From Phycisphaerae bacterium (GTDB lineage: Bacteria; Planctomycetota; Phycisphaerae; UBA1845; CAIVHJ01), in NCBI GenBank assembly GCA_022072405.1, contig JAJVHX010000008.1, forward strand, positions 62,001 through 126,000: 64,000 nucleotides of DNA, in the 5' to 3' direction. The translations under genes and the position numbers were made by a program. Under the pieces are notes generated by a model that did no database searches, was not told the DNA's origin, and saw nothing but the letters and a program-made list of their open reading frames with translations. Shown in pieces: positions 9,843 through 18,824 of the stretch; the first letter of the stretch is position 1; every line of letters begins with the position of its first letter.

Positions 9843-10883
9843 TTATTCTGTCATCGCCTGCATTAACGTCTGTGCGGCCATTATAGGATCGGCAGCTTGG
9901 AGCAGGGCACTGCACACAGCGAGGGCGTTCGCAGCAGATAATTGGGCGGCATTGTGAACATCGACTCCGCCGATAGCCACCAGCGGCAACGAGGTCAACG
10001 CTCGTACCGCCTGGAGCGTTTCCGGTCCGGCGAGGTGCGTTTGTGGCTTGGTGGTCGAAGCGAACATGGGGCCTACGGCGAGGTAATCAGGCGGATCAGC
10101 AAGGGCGGCTTTGGCTTGCGCGATAGAATGGCTGCTCCAGCCGATCAGCAGTTGCGGGCCGGCCAGTCGGCGGGCGGAGTGCAGCGGCAGATTATCCTGG
10201 CCAAGATGTACGCCATCCGCACCGGCAGCGAGGGCGATATCCACCCGATCATTAATGATGCACAGGGCATGATGGGCGTGGCAGAGTTCCGTCAGCCAGC
10301 CGGCCCGTTCCAGCAGCTCGCGATCAGATAATTTTTTTTCCCGCAACTGAATGGCCTGTACCCCGCCGGCTAATAAGCGGGCAGCGGTATCCCGCCATTC
10401 ATATCGACATAACTCGGCGGTCAGCAGGGCATAGAGACGCACCGGGCAAAAGCGCTCCGCCACGATCACGCGACGAAGCAGTTGTGCGGTGAACGTGTAG
10501 GTCGTATAGCGCAGCTGTTCAAGCGGCGGCGCTGCTTCTGGATGGTGCAGCTTGCTGAATTCTTCCAGGGTGCGCAGCGCTTCACTCACTCGATTTCCAG
10601 CAGCCTGCAACACGTCCTGTATCGCTGTTCGAGTTTGCTCCGATGGATTGGTGAGTGCGGTGCCGACGTCGCCAGTGGTATCGCGATAAAGTGCGGCGGG
10701 CTGAGGGAAAAGGGGTTGTATCGCCGCCAGCAACTGGTGCCGGGTGTTCTTGCCGCGTTCGGTCAGCGTGACATCGTCGAGAATAAAACGGGCGTAATCT
10801 TCCAGCACCCGCAGCCCCTCACGGGCCCGGTTGAAATTGGCATCGAGCAGCCGGAGGGCAGGTGTAGTGAAGGAATCGTTCAT
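9843..10883 (-). CDS. thiE: Thiamine-phosphate synthase with N-terminal ThiD2 domain
   Basis: 346 residues, much longer than plain ThiE (about 210). Residues 1-135 (RLLDANFNRAREGLRVLEDYARF, then RVSEALRTLEEFSK) match the ThiD2 domain, reported to act as an HMP-phosphate kinase. Residues about 150-345 are ThiE, joining HMP-PP and thiazole phosphate: QLREKKLSDREL, INDRVDIALAAGADGVHLGQ, YLAVGPMFASTTK, and the phosphate-binding LVAIGGV. The fusion makes one protein perform the last kinase and coupling steps. ribBA starts just upstream with a 9-base gap. No TPP riboswitch was recognised upstream. Confidence 0.93.
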   Translation of the reverse strand: MNDSFTTPALRLLDANFNRAREGLRVLEDYARFILDDVTLTERGKNTRHQLLAAIQPLFPQPAALYRDTTGDVGTALTNPSEQTRTAIQDVLQAAGNRVSEALRTLEEFSKLHHPEAAPPLEQLRYTTYTFTAQLLRRVIVAERFCPVRLYALLTAELCRYEWRDTAARLLAGGVQAIQLREKKLSDRELLERAGWLTELCHAHHALCIINDRVDIALAAGADGVHLGQDNLPLHSARRLAGPQLLIGWSSHSIAQAKAALADPPDYLAVGPMFASTTKPQTHLAGPETLQAVRALTSLPLVAIGGVDVHNAAQLSAANALAVCSALLQAADPIMAAQTLMQAMTE

Positions 10884-10892
10884 CAGCTATTG

Positions 10893-12137
10893 CTAAAGTT
10901 TCAGAAAGCGGTGGCCCATCTTTTCTTTTTTGGTCTTCAGGTATTTGCGGTTGTCGGCGTTGATGCCCACTTCCAGCGGAATCTGTTCGACAATTTCCAG
11001 CCCGTAAATGGCCAGCCGCTCAATTTTTTTGGGGTTGTTGGTCAGCACGCGCATCTGTTTGATGCCGAGTTGGCGTAGAATTTGTGCCCCCACGCCATAA
11101 TCCCGCCGATCCGCCCGGAAGCCGAGCTTTTCATTGGCTTCGACGGTATCCAGCCCCTGATCCTGCAGAGCGTAGGCTTCAAGCTTGTTATGGAGTCCGA
11201 TGCCCCGACCCTCCTGGCGGAGATAGAGCACTGCTCCGCGTCCGGCTTCGTGGATGCGGGCCATGGAGACCTGCAACTGGGCGGCACAATCGCACCGCCG
11301 CGAACCGAACACATGGCCGGTGAAACACTCGCTCTCCACGCGCACCAGCACCGGTTCCGATTGCACGATAACCTGGCCTTGGGCATCCACTTCACCTACG
11401 CCGCCGCAGCACAGTGCCAGGTGCGGCTCAGGGTCTACCGGTGAATAAAATTCGATCAGGTTGAATTCGCCCTGTTCGGTGGGCATGCGTACCGTCGTGC
11501 CGCGGCGGACGAAATTTTCCCGCTGGATGCGATATTCAATCAGATCGGCGATGGTGCACATCTTGAGCTGGTGACGGGCGCAGAACTGGACCAGATCGGG
11601 CACCCGGGCCATCGTGCCATCCTCGTTCATGATTTCCAGCAGCGCCGCTGCCGGCGTCAGCCCTGCCAACCGGCAGAGATCGACCGCGCCTTCAGTCTGG
11701 CCGCAACGCACCAGCACGCCGCCATCGCGGGCGATCAGCGGATTGATATGACCTGGGCGGGCGAAATCACCTGGTTGGGCCTGTGGATTGACCGCCCGCA
11801 ATATCGTCGTACAACGGTCCTGGGAGGATACCCCCGTAGAGACTCCGAATCGCGAAGTGGCATCGATCGTTACCGTAAAGGCGGTGCCGAAGCGGCTGGT
11901 GTTCAAGCCCACCTGGGGATGGAGATTCAATTCCTCGCAGCGTTTCTGAGGCATTGACAGGCAGAGTACGCCACGACCATATTTGAGCATGAAGTTGATC
12001 TTGTCCGGCGTGGCGGCTTCAGCGGCCATGACCAGGTCGCCTTCATTCTCGCGATCCTCATCGTCAACCAGCACGACCATGCGGCCTTGACGCAATTCTT
12101 CGAGGGCTTCGTCAATGGTACAGAAGGGCAAACTCAT
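10893..12137 (-). CDS. ribBA: Bifunctional DHBP synthase / GTP cyclohydrolase II
   Basis: 414 residues from ATG 12137, with GGAG five bases upstream. The N-terminal RibB domain (1-205) makes 3,4-dihydroxy-2-butanone 4-phosphate: [16 protein letters not shown], then RPGHINPL and [14 protein letters not shown]. The C-terminal RibA domain opens the GTP ring; its zinc ligands are Cys271, Cys282 and Cys284 ([16 protein letters not shown]), followed by [10 protein letters not shown] and LTNNPKK. Both halves look intact. ribH, the partner that uses the DHBP product, lies separately at 47181-47663. No FMN riboswitch was recognised in the short upstream gap. Confidence 0.96.
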   Translation of the reverse strand: MSLPFCTIDEALEELRQGRMVVLVDDEDRENEGDLVMAAEAATPDKINFMLKYGRGVLCLSMPQKRCEELNLHPQVGLNTSRFGTAFTVTIDATSRFGVSTGVSSQDRCTTILRAVNPQAQPGDFARPGHINPLIARDGGVLVRCGQTEGAVDLCRLAGLTPAAALLEIMNEDGTMARVPDLVQFCARHQLKMCTIADLIEYRIQRENFVRRGTTVRMPTEQGEFNLIEFYSPVDPEPHLALCCGGVGEVDAQGQVIVQSEPVLVRVESECFTGHVFGSRRCDCAAQLQVSMARIHEAGRGAVLYLRQEGRGIGLHNKLEAYALQDQGLDTVEANEKLGFRADRRDYGVGAQILRQLGIKQMRVLTNNPKKIERLAIYGLEIVEQIPLEVGINADNRKYLKTKKEKMGHRFLKL

Positions 12138-12233
12138 CTTAACTCCAGTGCACTGCATATATTAGGCATTAGGGGGTATACGGGTGGCCCTGTGAATGAT
12201 TATAGCGTATCGCTGCGGTTGAACCAATACCGC

Positions 12234-13073
12234 TTAAGGATTGGCTGGCGTGCTGAGCAGTTGGGCTTTGGCTTGCTTGGCGAAGCTGATCAACTGTTCG
12301 GCGGTGACCAGCCCCTGTCGTGCGAGGAAGCGGCCATCCGGATGTAGAATCACAAAACCCGGGACGTCACTGATACCGAAGCGGGTCATCGTCTGGCGAT
12401 TGGGGGCGTAACCCCAGTCGAGGCGGCAGTTGACCATGGCTTCAAATTCTTCCGCTACCTCCGGCCGATTGAGAACGTTCCAGAGCACCTCATTGCTCTG
12501 CGGATTGAATACCGCTTTGTAGAAGATGAACATCAGGCGGTTCTGCTGGCGGGCGAGCGGCAAGGCCACGTCATACTGCACCTGCCACTGGTAATCGACG
12601 TTGCGTGGAATCTGGGCATTGACGCGGATCGGCCGGCCGGGCGGCTGGGCACTGCTCAGAAACGCAACCATCTGTTCGTTGGAAAGCGAACCGGACTGAG
12701 CATGAAAAGTGCCGTCCGTGTGGCGAACAATCAGCGTAGGGAAGCTGGCGATATCGAACTGGGCGACAAAGCGCTGATTCGGTTCATACCCCTGTTCGAG
12801 AATGCAGACGATGCGGTTGGTCAGCAGTGGCTGCAGGGAGGAATTATACTGCAGGTCACGTTGCATGCGGCCGCTGGCTTCATCCAGCCAGGATTTGTAG
12901 AGAATGACCAACTCTTTATTCTGCTGGGCAGCCAGCCGCTCGGCTTCGTCGAACCGGCCAACCATCTGCGGCCCGCAACCCCCAGCCAGGAGGAGTACCA
13001 ACGTAAATTGTCGTAAGGCTATGCAGTTTCGCCGGACAATTGGATGATTCGGCGTAGGGATGGTGGTGTTCAT
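12234..13073 (-). CDS. Lipoprotein with two thioredoxin-like domains lacking CxxC
   Basis: 279 residues from ATG 13073. The open frame continues upstream into the element at 13127-13216, but that part is not plausible as protein. The signal QFTLVLLLAGGC is a lipobox. Two similar domains follow (about 40-150 and 165-279). Each has the thioredoxin order: ELVILYKSW or RLMFIFYKAVF where the active site should be, then ASFPTLIVRHTDG or SDVPGFVILHPDG with the cis-Pro loop. The catalytic CxxC is replaced in both (SWLDEASG and AVFNPQSN). A binding or chaperone-like role is more likely than redox catalysis, but this is inference. Confidence 0.75.
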   Translation of the reverse strand: MNTTIPTPNHPIVRRNCIALRQFTLVLLLAGGCGPQMVGRFDEAERLAAQQNKELVILYKSWLDEASGRMQRDLQYNSSLQPLLTNRIVCILEQGYEPNQRFVAQFDIASFPTLIVRHTDGTFHAQSGSLSNEQMVAFLSSAQPPGRPIRVNAQIPRNVDYQWQVQYDVALPLARQQNRLMFIFYKAVFNPQSNEVLWNVLNRPEVAEEFEAMVNCRLDWGYAPNRQTMTRFGISDVPGFVILHPDGRFLARQGLVTAEQLISFAKQAKAQLLSTPANP

Positions 13074-13126
13074 GTGGCGAAAGTCTAGCCGCGCTGCTGC
13101 AGGAAAACAAGACAAGTCTGGTTTTG

Positions 13127-13216
13127 GGTACTGGTATCGTTTGAAGCAAAATTCAAACACACTATGTTGAAGACCACTCCCTTACGGTCGCGGCTCGGTG
13201 AAACGATACCAGTACC
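13127..13216 (+). mobile_element. MITE-like element, family A
   Basis: 90 bp with perfect 16-bp terminal inverted repeats GGTACTGGTATCGTTT and core CTCCCTTACGGTCGCGGC. The flanks are TGGTTTTG on the left and TGGTTTTTG on the right, an 8-bp duplication apart from one extra T. It lies upstream of the thioredoxin-like lipoprotein gene. Confidence 0.85.
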
Positions 13217-13267
13217 TGGTTTTTGCGCTAGTTGTTTGATGTGGAGATTATGGGCTGATAAACCGGG

Positions 13268-13300
13268 TAAAAAAAAGCGGCGGGAAGTAAATCCCGCCGC
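13268..13300 (-). terminator. Rho-independent terminator of the redoxin gene
   Basis: On the minus strand, a 9-bp GC-rich stem GCGGCGGGA/TCCCGCCGC with a 6-base loop is followed by eight T residues. It lies 47 bases after the stop of the gene at 13347-14030. Confidence 0.88.
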
Positions 13301-13346
13301 CGAGCAGATAAAAGATTAATGTACAAGAATCTGATGTACTGAAAGA

Positions 13347-14030
13347 TCAATGACCGCTCTTGCCGCCATGACCTTCCTCGCCACCCTTGCCTTCTGCCTT
13401 GCCATACTTGACGCCGCAGCCGTAGGGCTTGGTTTCGGTCGTAGTGGGGGTTTCACCCTTGGTAATGCTGGTCAGTGCCGTGGTGACGTAGTTGACGTAG
13501 TTGGCATCATCGTGCTTCATATTGCCCTTATCGTTGTTGTCAATCGCACCCTGATAGGCCAGGTTACCCTTGGTATCGATGATGAACATGTGCGGAGTGG
13601 TCTGGGCGCCGTAGCTCTTGCCAACCTTGCCGTCTGCATCCAGCAGCACCGGATAGGTGATGCCGTTCTCAGTGCGGAACTTGTTGATTTCATCTTTGTT
13701 GGCATAGTGCGAGGAATCTACAGCCACGAACACAACATTCTGGCTTTCAAATTCCTTGGCCAGATCGACCATGGTTTTTTCTTTGGCATGACGCACACAC
13801 ACCGGGCACTGGGGATTGAACCATTCCAGCACCACGATCTTGCCTGCTTTGGTCAGTTCCGACATCGTGTGGGTTTTGCCGTCGGTATCCGTCAGGGTGA
13901 AATCGGGGGCGGCGGAACCGATTTTCAGCGAAGCCATATGGCCTTCGTCGCCAGCCAGGGCAGAATGGGTACCGAAACAAACCAACAGACCCGCCGTCAG
14001 ACAGACCAACACCGGTAGCATCTTTTTCAT
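13347..14030 (-). CDS. Exported thioredoxin-like (AhpC/TSA-type) protein
   Basis: 227 residues from ATG 14030, with AAGGAG six to seven bases upstream; earlier in-frame ATGs are not supported. A signal peptide ends near ALA in THSALAGDEG. The redoxin domain has the IGSAAPDFTLTDTDGKTHTMSEL start, the motif FNPQCPVCVRHAKE (Cys75 and Cys78) and the cis-Pro loop GAQTTPHMFIID, with YQGAIDNN near its end. These resemble ResA or alkyl-hydroperoxide-reductase-like exported reductases. The C-terminal tail is rich in Gly, Lys and His (GKGGEEGHGGKSGH) and could bind metal. Single-gene unit with its own terminator. Confidence 0.85.
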   Translation of the reverse strand: MKKMLPVLVCLTAGLLVCFGTHSALAGDEGHMASLKIGSAAPDFTLTDTDGKTHTMSELTKAGKIVVLEWFNPQCPVCVRHAKEKTMVDLAKEFESQNVVFVAVDSSHYANKDEINKFRTENGITYPVLLDADGKVGKSYGAQTTPHMFIIDTKGNLAYQGAIDNNDKGNMKHDDANYVNYVTTALTSITKGETPTTTETKPYGCGVKYGKAEGKGGEEGHGGKSGH

Positions 14031-14277
14031 AATGTTCTCCTTCATTCCTTTGCCTGTTCTTCGATATGGTGTGAATTCGAAGGTTCTGGGGCTTTGTGGC
14101 ACACCCGAAAGCACCACGCTATCGGGCACCACTAGAGTGCTGATTATACCAAAAAGCAGCCATTGCAACATCAATAGTGCATACCCATCAGGTCCACGTT
14201 TCTATATCTGTTATATATGTCTGAAGCTACCCCACCACTTGCAGGATAATTTATGATCGAATAATTATGCGACCCAA

Positions 14278-15033
14278 TCAGTTGCGTATTTTGCGAAGTA
14301 CTTCAACGAGTTGCGGTAAGGTTGTTCCGGCAGGTCCGGATAGGAAAAAGTCGGCGTCGGAGGTGAGAGATGTTTCCTCAATATTGCATTCGATGATCAG
14401 GGCGCCACGGGATTTAGCCCAGTAGGCCATTGACGCGGCGGGTTGAACCACGCTGCTGGTACCGATGATCAGCATGGCTTGGCAGGCCTGCGTCGCCATC
14501 TCGGCAGCCGCCAGTGCATCAGACGGCAATATTTCACCGAACCAGACGACGTTGGGCCGTAACAGCGCCTTGCAGCGGTCACAAGTCGGTAGAGGCGGCA
14601 ATTCCTCGCCGGTCCGATCAAAATATTGACCGCAACCGGTACAGCGCACCGTCCATATATCTCCATGCAGTTCAATGACCAGCCGGCTGCCGGCCAACTG
14701 GTGAAGGCGATCCACGTTCTGGGTGATAAGGGCCCAGCCCGGGAAGAGCGTTTCCATTTCAGCAAGGGCTTGGTGTCCGGCGTTGGGCTGGATGCTTTGC
14801 AGCTTTTTTCGCCGCTGGTGGTAAAAATCCCAGACCCGAGCGGGTTGGCGGGTAAACGCCTGCGGAGTAGCCACCTCTTCGATGGGTTGGCCCTCCCACA
14901 GGCCACCGGCTCCGCGAAAAGTGGCGACGCCGCTTTCTGCACTGATCCCCGCTCCGGTCAGAGCGATCACCCGTTGCAGTGGGGCGAGCTGCTGTGCCGC
15001 CTGCTCGATCAAGGATCGAGATTCAGTTACCAT
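14278..15033 (-). CDS. cobB: NAD-dependent protein deacylase (sirtuin, CobB type)
   Basis: 251 residues from ATG 15033. It removes acyl groups from protein lysines using NAD+. It shows GAGISAESG (27-35), TQNVDRLH, catalytic His123 in ELHGD, and a zinc site Cys131-x2-Cys134 with Cys151-x2-Cys154. Tyr71 and Arg74 (FYHQRR) match the Tyr/Arg pair that marks the SIRT5/CobB class able to remove succinyl and malonyl groups. The divergent TolC-like gene starts 62 bases away, so both probably share a promoter region. Confidence 0.93.
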   Translation of the reverse strand: MVTESRSLIEQAAQQLAPLQRVIALTGAGISAESGVATFRGAGGLWEGQPIEEVATPQAFTRQPARVWDFYHQRRKKLQSIQPNAGHQALAEMETLFPGWALITQNVDRLHQLAGSRLVIELHGDIWTVRCTGCGQYFDRTGEELPPLPTCDRCKALLRPNVVWFGEILPSDALAAAEMATQACQAMLIIGTSSVVQPAASMAYWAKSRGALIIECNIEETSLTSDADFFLSGPAGTTLPQLVEVLRKIRN

Positions 15034-15095
15034 AGGACGACTCTGCAGGGAATTCGAAAACAGTTTGTAGCACATACCATACTATCGGGGGAGAC

Positions 15096-16889
15096 ATGGC
15101 TCAACCCAGAATCGCCGGTCACACGCTGCCCAGTGTGCTGATGATCTGCATAGTATTATTCGGCGGGGGATGTCAGGTCTGGACCAACGATGCGGATCGA
15201 GAGGTCTATCGGTTGATCGAATCGCGTCAACAGGCGGCACTGGGGGCGACCAGCAATACCCGGCTGCCCGAGGAGGACAAGCGACCTCCCAGCCGTTCAT
15301 CGCGAGCGTATCAATTTGTGCCCCATCCGATCACTTCGGAAGTACCCGAGGAATTCCAGACCGCCAGTCACCGCGAACCATCCGGCAGTGCATCCCTTCC
15401 AACTACCCGGCCATCAGCCCTACCGTCTGATAAGCCGACCACGGAATCGACGCCCACGACGATGGCGACAACGACGATGTCCACCAGCGAGACGGAGGAT
15501 GTCACCTACGAGCAGCTCTACTTCGGACCGGAGTCCACCTTGGCCGAGGCGCTCGCTTATGCGGTGGCCAATTCGCGGGAATTTCAATCGGCTCGTGAAG
15601 ATTTGTATTTGCAGGCTTTGGCGTTGACCCTGGAACGTCATCTCTGGACTCCGCGCTTCATGTCCACGTTACAATCGACTTACACCGAGTATCCCGATGC
15701 GGCGGTGCCGGAGCGGACGGTGAATCTGCTGGCCGATCTGGCCGTGGAGCAGAAACTGCCCTATGGCGGCGAGGTGGTGGCCAAATGGGTCGGCACCATG
15801 GTGCGCGACCTGCAGGAACATGTCACCAGCAGCGAGGGGGGACAGCTGATACTGGAAGCCAATATGCCCTTGTTGCGCGGCGGCGGGCAGGTGGCCTTTG
15901 AATCACGCTACCAGGCCGAACGCGACCTGATCTATGCAGTGCGCGATTTTGAGGATTTCCGCCGCAGTTTCGTCACGCAGATCGCCGGCGAATATTTCGA
16001 ACTGCTCAGCACCAAGTCCAGCATCCGCAACGCCATCGCCAGCCGGGACAGCTCGCGCGACAACTGGGAGCGTTCGCAGGCGCTGGCCGACGCGGAGAAG
16101 ATCGTGCGGCTCGAAGCGGACCGGGCCCGCGTCGATTACCTGCAGGCCCGTAACCGCGTGGTCAATGCGATCGAAGCGTATGAATCAGCCCTGGATGAAT
16201 TCAAGATTCGCATCGGCATGCCCACCACCGATCCTTTCGACGTGGTGGATCGCGGCGTGGAGCTGGCAGAGCCCCAGGTGGATCAGCCGCTGGCTATTGA
16301 CACCGCGCTCAAACAGCGACTCGATCTGCTCAACACGCTCGATGCGGTGGACGACGCCCGCCGACAGGTGGAGATTGCCCGCAACAATCTGCTGCCCGAC
16401 CTGAATCTGACCGGCAGCGTTTCGTACGATACCCCGGATGATCATCTCAGCATGTTCGGTTTCCGCGAACACCTCGAGACCTGGACCGCCGGGGGCACGC
16501 TGGAATTACCACTCGATCGCAAAGAGGAGCGCAACCGTTATCGTTCGTCGATCATCGGCTATCGGCGGGCGGAGCGAAATTATGATCTGGCAGCCGATCG
16601 GGTGCGGCTGGAAGTACGGCGGGCACTGCGGCGGATTGAACAAGCCCGCTTCAGTCTGGCGATTCAGGATGAAAACATCCGCAGCAATGAAATCCGCCGT
16701 GAGGCGGCCCAGGTGCGCTTTGAATTGGGGCAGCTATCCAACCGCGACGTGGTGGATGCGGATAACGATCTGCGTGACGCCCGCGATGAATATGCCCGGG
16801 CGTTGTCGGAATATCGCCAGGCCATCCTGGCCTTCCGCGAAGCCACCGGCACTTTGCGGGTCGGTGATGATGGCCGCTGGCTCGAATAA
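15096..16889 (+). CDS. Outer-membrane efflux protein, TolC family
   Basis: 597 residues. GGGGGAG lies just before ATG 15096. The signal ends at a lipobox-like FGGGC, so it is probably a lipoprotein. A long, poorly conserved Pro/Ser/Thr stretch follows (about 45-135). Two TolC-type repeats then start at LAEALAYAVANSREFQSARED and run to the second coiled region ALRRIEQARFSLAIQDENI, with the family-typical LGQLSNRDVVDADNDLRDA near the end. It would form the outer-membrane channel for the adaptor and ATPase encoded next. A family A element separates it from the adaptor gene. Confidence 0.88.
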   Translation: MAQPRIAGHTLPSVLMICIVLFGGGCQVWTNDADREVYRLIESRQQAALGATSNTRLPEEDKRPPSRSSRAYQFVPHPITSEVPEEFQTASHREPSGSASLPTTRPSALPSDKPTTESTPTTMATTTMSTSETEDVTYEQLYFGPESTLAEALAYAVANSREFQSAREDLYLQALALTLERHLWTPRFMSTLQSTYTEYPDAAVPERTVNLLADLAVEQKLPYGGEVVAKWVGTMVRDLQEHVTSSEGGQLILEANMPLLRGGGQVAFESRYQAERDLIYAVRDFEDFRRSFVTQIAGEYFELLSTKSSIRNAIASRDSSRDNWERSQALADAEKIVRLEADRARVDYLQARNRVVNAIEAYESALDEFKIRIGMPTTDPFDVVDRGVELAEPQVDQPLAIDTALKQRLDLLNTLDAVDDARRQVEIARNNLLPDLNLTGSVSYDTPDDHLSMFGFREHLETWTAGGTLELPLDRKEERNRYRSSIIGYRRAERNYDLAADRVRLEVRRALRRIEQARFSLAIQDENIRSNEIRREAAQVRFELGQLSNRDVVDADNDLRDARDEYARALSEYRQAILAFREATGTLRVGDDGRWLE

Positions 16890-16961
16890 GCCGGTTGGGA
16901 GTCCCGTTGCGCAGAGTTATCGGGTCTGCACACCATTTCCGGTGAGGACTGTAGAAGCTAA

Positions 16962-17049
16962 GGTACTGATAAAGTTTGAATCTTATTCAATCAAAAACCA
17001 TGATGACCGCTCCCTGACGGTCGCGGCTCGGTGAAATTTTACCAGTACC
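16962..17049 (+). mobile_element. MITE-like element, family A
   Basis: 88 bp, from GGTACTGATAAAGTTTG to AAATTTTACCAGTACC, with core CTCCCTGACGGTCGCGGC. It is flanked by a perfect 8-bp direct repeat GAAGCTAA at 16954-16961 and 17050-17057. It is inserted between the TolC-like gene and the adaptor gene. Confidence 0.9.
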
Positions 17050-17150
17050 GAAGCTAACTATTGTTGGGACATGATGTTGGTAACTTGCTACAATATCAGG
17101 GGCTTCACGCACGCTGGTAAAAGGCATCTTTCACCTGTAGGAGTCGGGAT

Positions 17151-18809
17151 ATGAAGCGCTGGATGGGAGCAGGGGTCATCGTGGTGGTGGTGATCATCGC
17201 CTGGATCGGGGTGAACGCCGCTAAAGGCAAGAGCACCGTAACCGATTTAAGCAATTATGAGATCAGCCGCCGCACCTTCAAAGTGACGTTGCAGGAAAAG
17301 GGCGAGCTGAAAGCGGCGGAGTCAATCCTGGTGAAGTGTGAGGTGGAAGGGCGTTCCACGATCATCTCGCTGATTCCGGAAGGAACGCAGGTGAAGAAGG
17401 GTGATCTGCTGGTCGAACTGGCCAGCGACGAGATCGAGGATCGGGTGCAGAGCCAGTCGATCGATGTGGCCAATTCCACCGCCAGCCTGGAGAGCGCCAG
17501 CAAGCAATACGAAATTCTGGTCGATCAGAACCGCAGCAATATCAGCAAGGCGACGCTTAAGCTGGAGCTGGCCCATCTGGAACTGAAACGCTATCTCGAA
17601 GGTGAATGGCCTCAGAAATTGGGGGATGCCAATTTCCGCGTTCAGGAAGCGGAAAAAGTGCTGAAACGCGAACAGGAGGATCTGAAGGCAGCTCAGGAAC
17701 TGGTGAAAAACAACTTCATCACCCGCACCGAATTTGAAGAGGATGAATTCAGCTGTTTCAAGGCCGAGGTCGATTTCCAGAAAGCCAAACGTGATCGGGA
17801 AATTCTCGAACAGTTTGAGCATGTGAAGGATCTGCGGCAGAAGAATTCCGACGTGGAGGAAGCGGAAAAGGAGTTGGCCCGGGTCGAGAAGGAAGCCGCC
17901 GCCAAGGAAGCAGAGCAGAAATCGACTCTCGATGCCCGCGAGTCCGAATTGAAGCTCAAAACCCAGCGCTTGGAAAAGCTGCAGGAACAGATGGCCAAGA
18001 CCAAGATCATTGCCCCGGCCGACGGCATGGTGGTCTATGGTGACGGCCAGACGTTTTCCCGCTGGGGCAATGAAGAGCAGATCAAAACCGGCGCCACGGT
18101 CTACGAGCAGCAGGTGTTGATGCAGTTGCCGGACACGTCGCGTATGAAGGTAGTGATCCGGGTTCATGAAGCCAAGAGCCAGAGAATACAGATCGGCCAG
18201 CGGGCCGCAGTTCAGATCGAAGGTTTTAACAGTCAGGCATTCGGCGGGGAGATCACCAAGATCGCCATGCTGGCGGATTCGCAGATGTCCTGGCTCAACC
18301 CGGAATTGAAGGAATATGAAACGGAGATCACGCTCGATCAGACCGATGCCCATCTCAAACCCGGGGTGACTGCCAAGGCGGAAATCCTGATCGACGAACT
18401 GCATGATGTCGTCGCTGTACCGGTGCAGGCGGTCTATACCAAGGGGAATAAGAGTTTTGTTTTTACCGGCAGCACTTCCAACGCCCAGCCGCAGGAAGTG
18501 CAGTTGGGTCTGGCCAGCACGGAATTCGTTGAAGTTCGCGACGGCTTGAAAGAAGGGCAGAATGTGCTGCTGCAGGTTCCGCCGGAGATGCGGACTCGCC
18601 TGCCGGAGGTCAAACCGGAAGAATTAGCCATCGCCCAACCCGTGCCGCCCGGCGCCGCTGCCAGTCAGCCGGCGGGTGGACAGCCTCCGGGGCAGATGCA
18701 ACGTCCCGCCGGCGGGCAGCCTGGTGGGCAGCGCGGCTACCGACCCGGAGGGGGTGGAGGTCAACGGCCACGGGGCCAGGGACGACCGGGTAGCGGTGGT
18801 TCCAAGTAG
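17151..18809 (+). CDS. Efflux periplasmic adaptor, HlyD/MacA-like
   Basis: 552 residues, with TAGGAG before ATG 17151. One N-terminal helix (VIVVVVIIAWIGVNAA) anchors it in the inner membrane. The split lipoyl/barrel-sandwich halves appear as IISLIPEGTQVKKGDLLVEL and KIIAPADGMVVYGDG. Between them a very long coiled-coil hairpin (about 100-285) is rich in Glu, Lys and Ala. The beta-barrel region (QIGQRAAVQIEGFNSQAFGG) and membrane-proximal region follow. The C-terminal 60 residues are a Gly/Pro/Gln/Arg-rich tail not usual in MacA. It should link the TolC-like channel to an inner-membrane transporter; the ATPase follows after 15 bases. Confidence 0.87.
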   Translation: MKRWMGAGVIVVVVIIAWIGVNAAKGKSTVTDLSNYEISRRTFKVTLQEKGELKAAESILVKCEVEGRSTIISLIPEGTQVKKGDLLVELASDEIEDRVQSQSIDVANSTASLESASKQYEILVDQNRSNISKATLKLELAHLELKRYLEGEWPQKLGDANFRVQEAEKVLKREQEDLKAAQELVKNNFITRTEFEEDEFSCFKAEVDFQKAKRDREILEQFEHVKDLRQKNSDVEEAEKELARVEKEAAAKEAEQKSTLDARESELKLKTQRLEKLQEQMAKTKIIAPADGMVVYGDGQTFSRWGNEEQIKTGATVYEQQVLMQLPDTSRMKVVIRVHEAKSQRIQIGQRAAVQIEGFNSQAFGGEITKIAMLADSQMSWLNPELKEYETEITLDQTDAHLKPGVTAKAEILIDELHDVVAVPVQAVYTKGNKSFVFTGSTSNAQPQEVQLGLASTEFVEVRDGLKEGQNVLLQVPPEMRTRLPEVKPEELAIAQPVPPGAAASQPAGGQPPGQMQRPAGGQPGGQRGYRPGGGGGQRPRGQGRPGSGGSK

Positions 18810-18824
18810 TACGGACAGGGTTAC

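Noticed and set aside
12138-12233. Search for an FMN riboswitch before ribBA
   Set aside because: The gap is too short and lacks the conserved RFN element blocks.
13074-13160. Upstream extension of the thioredoxin-like lipoprotein
   Set aside because: It would be encoded partly by the family A element and would destroy the lipoprotein signal at 13073.
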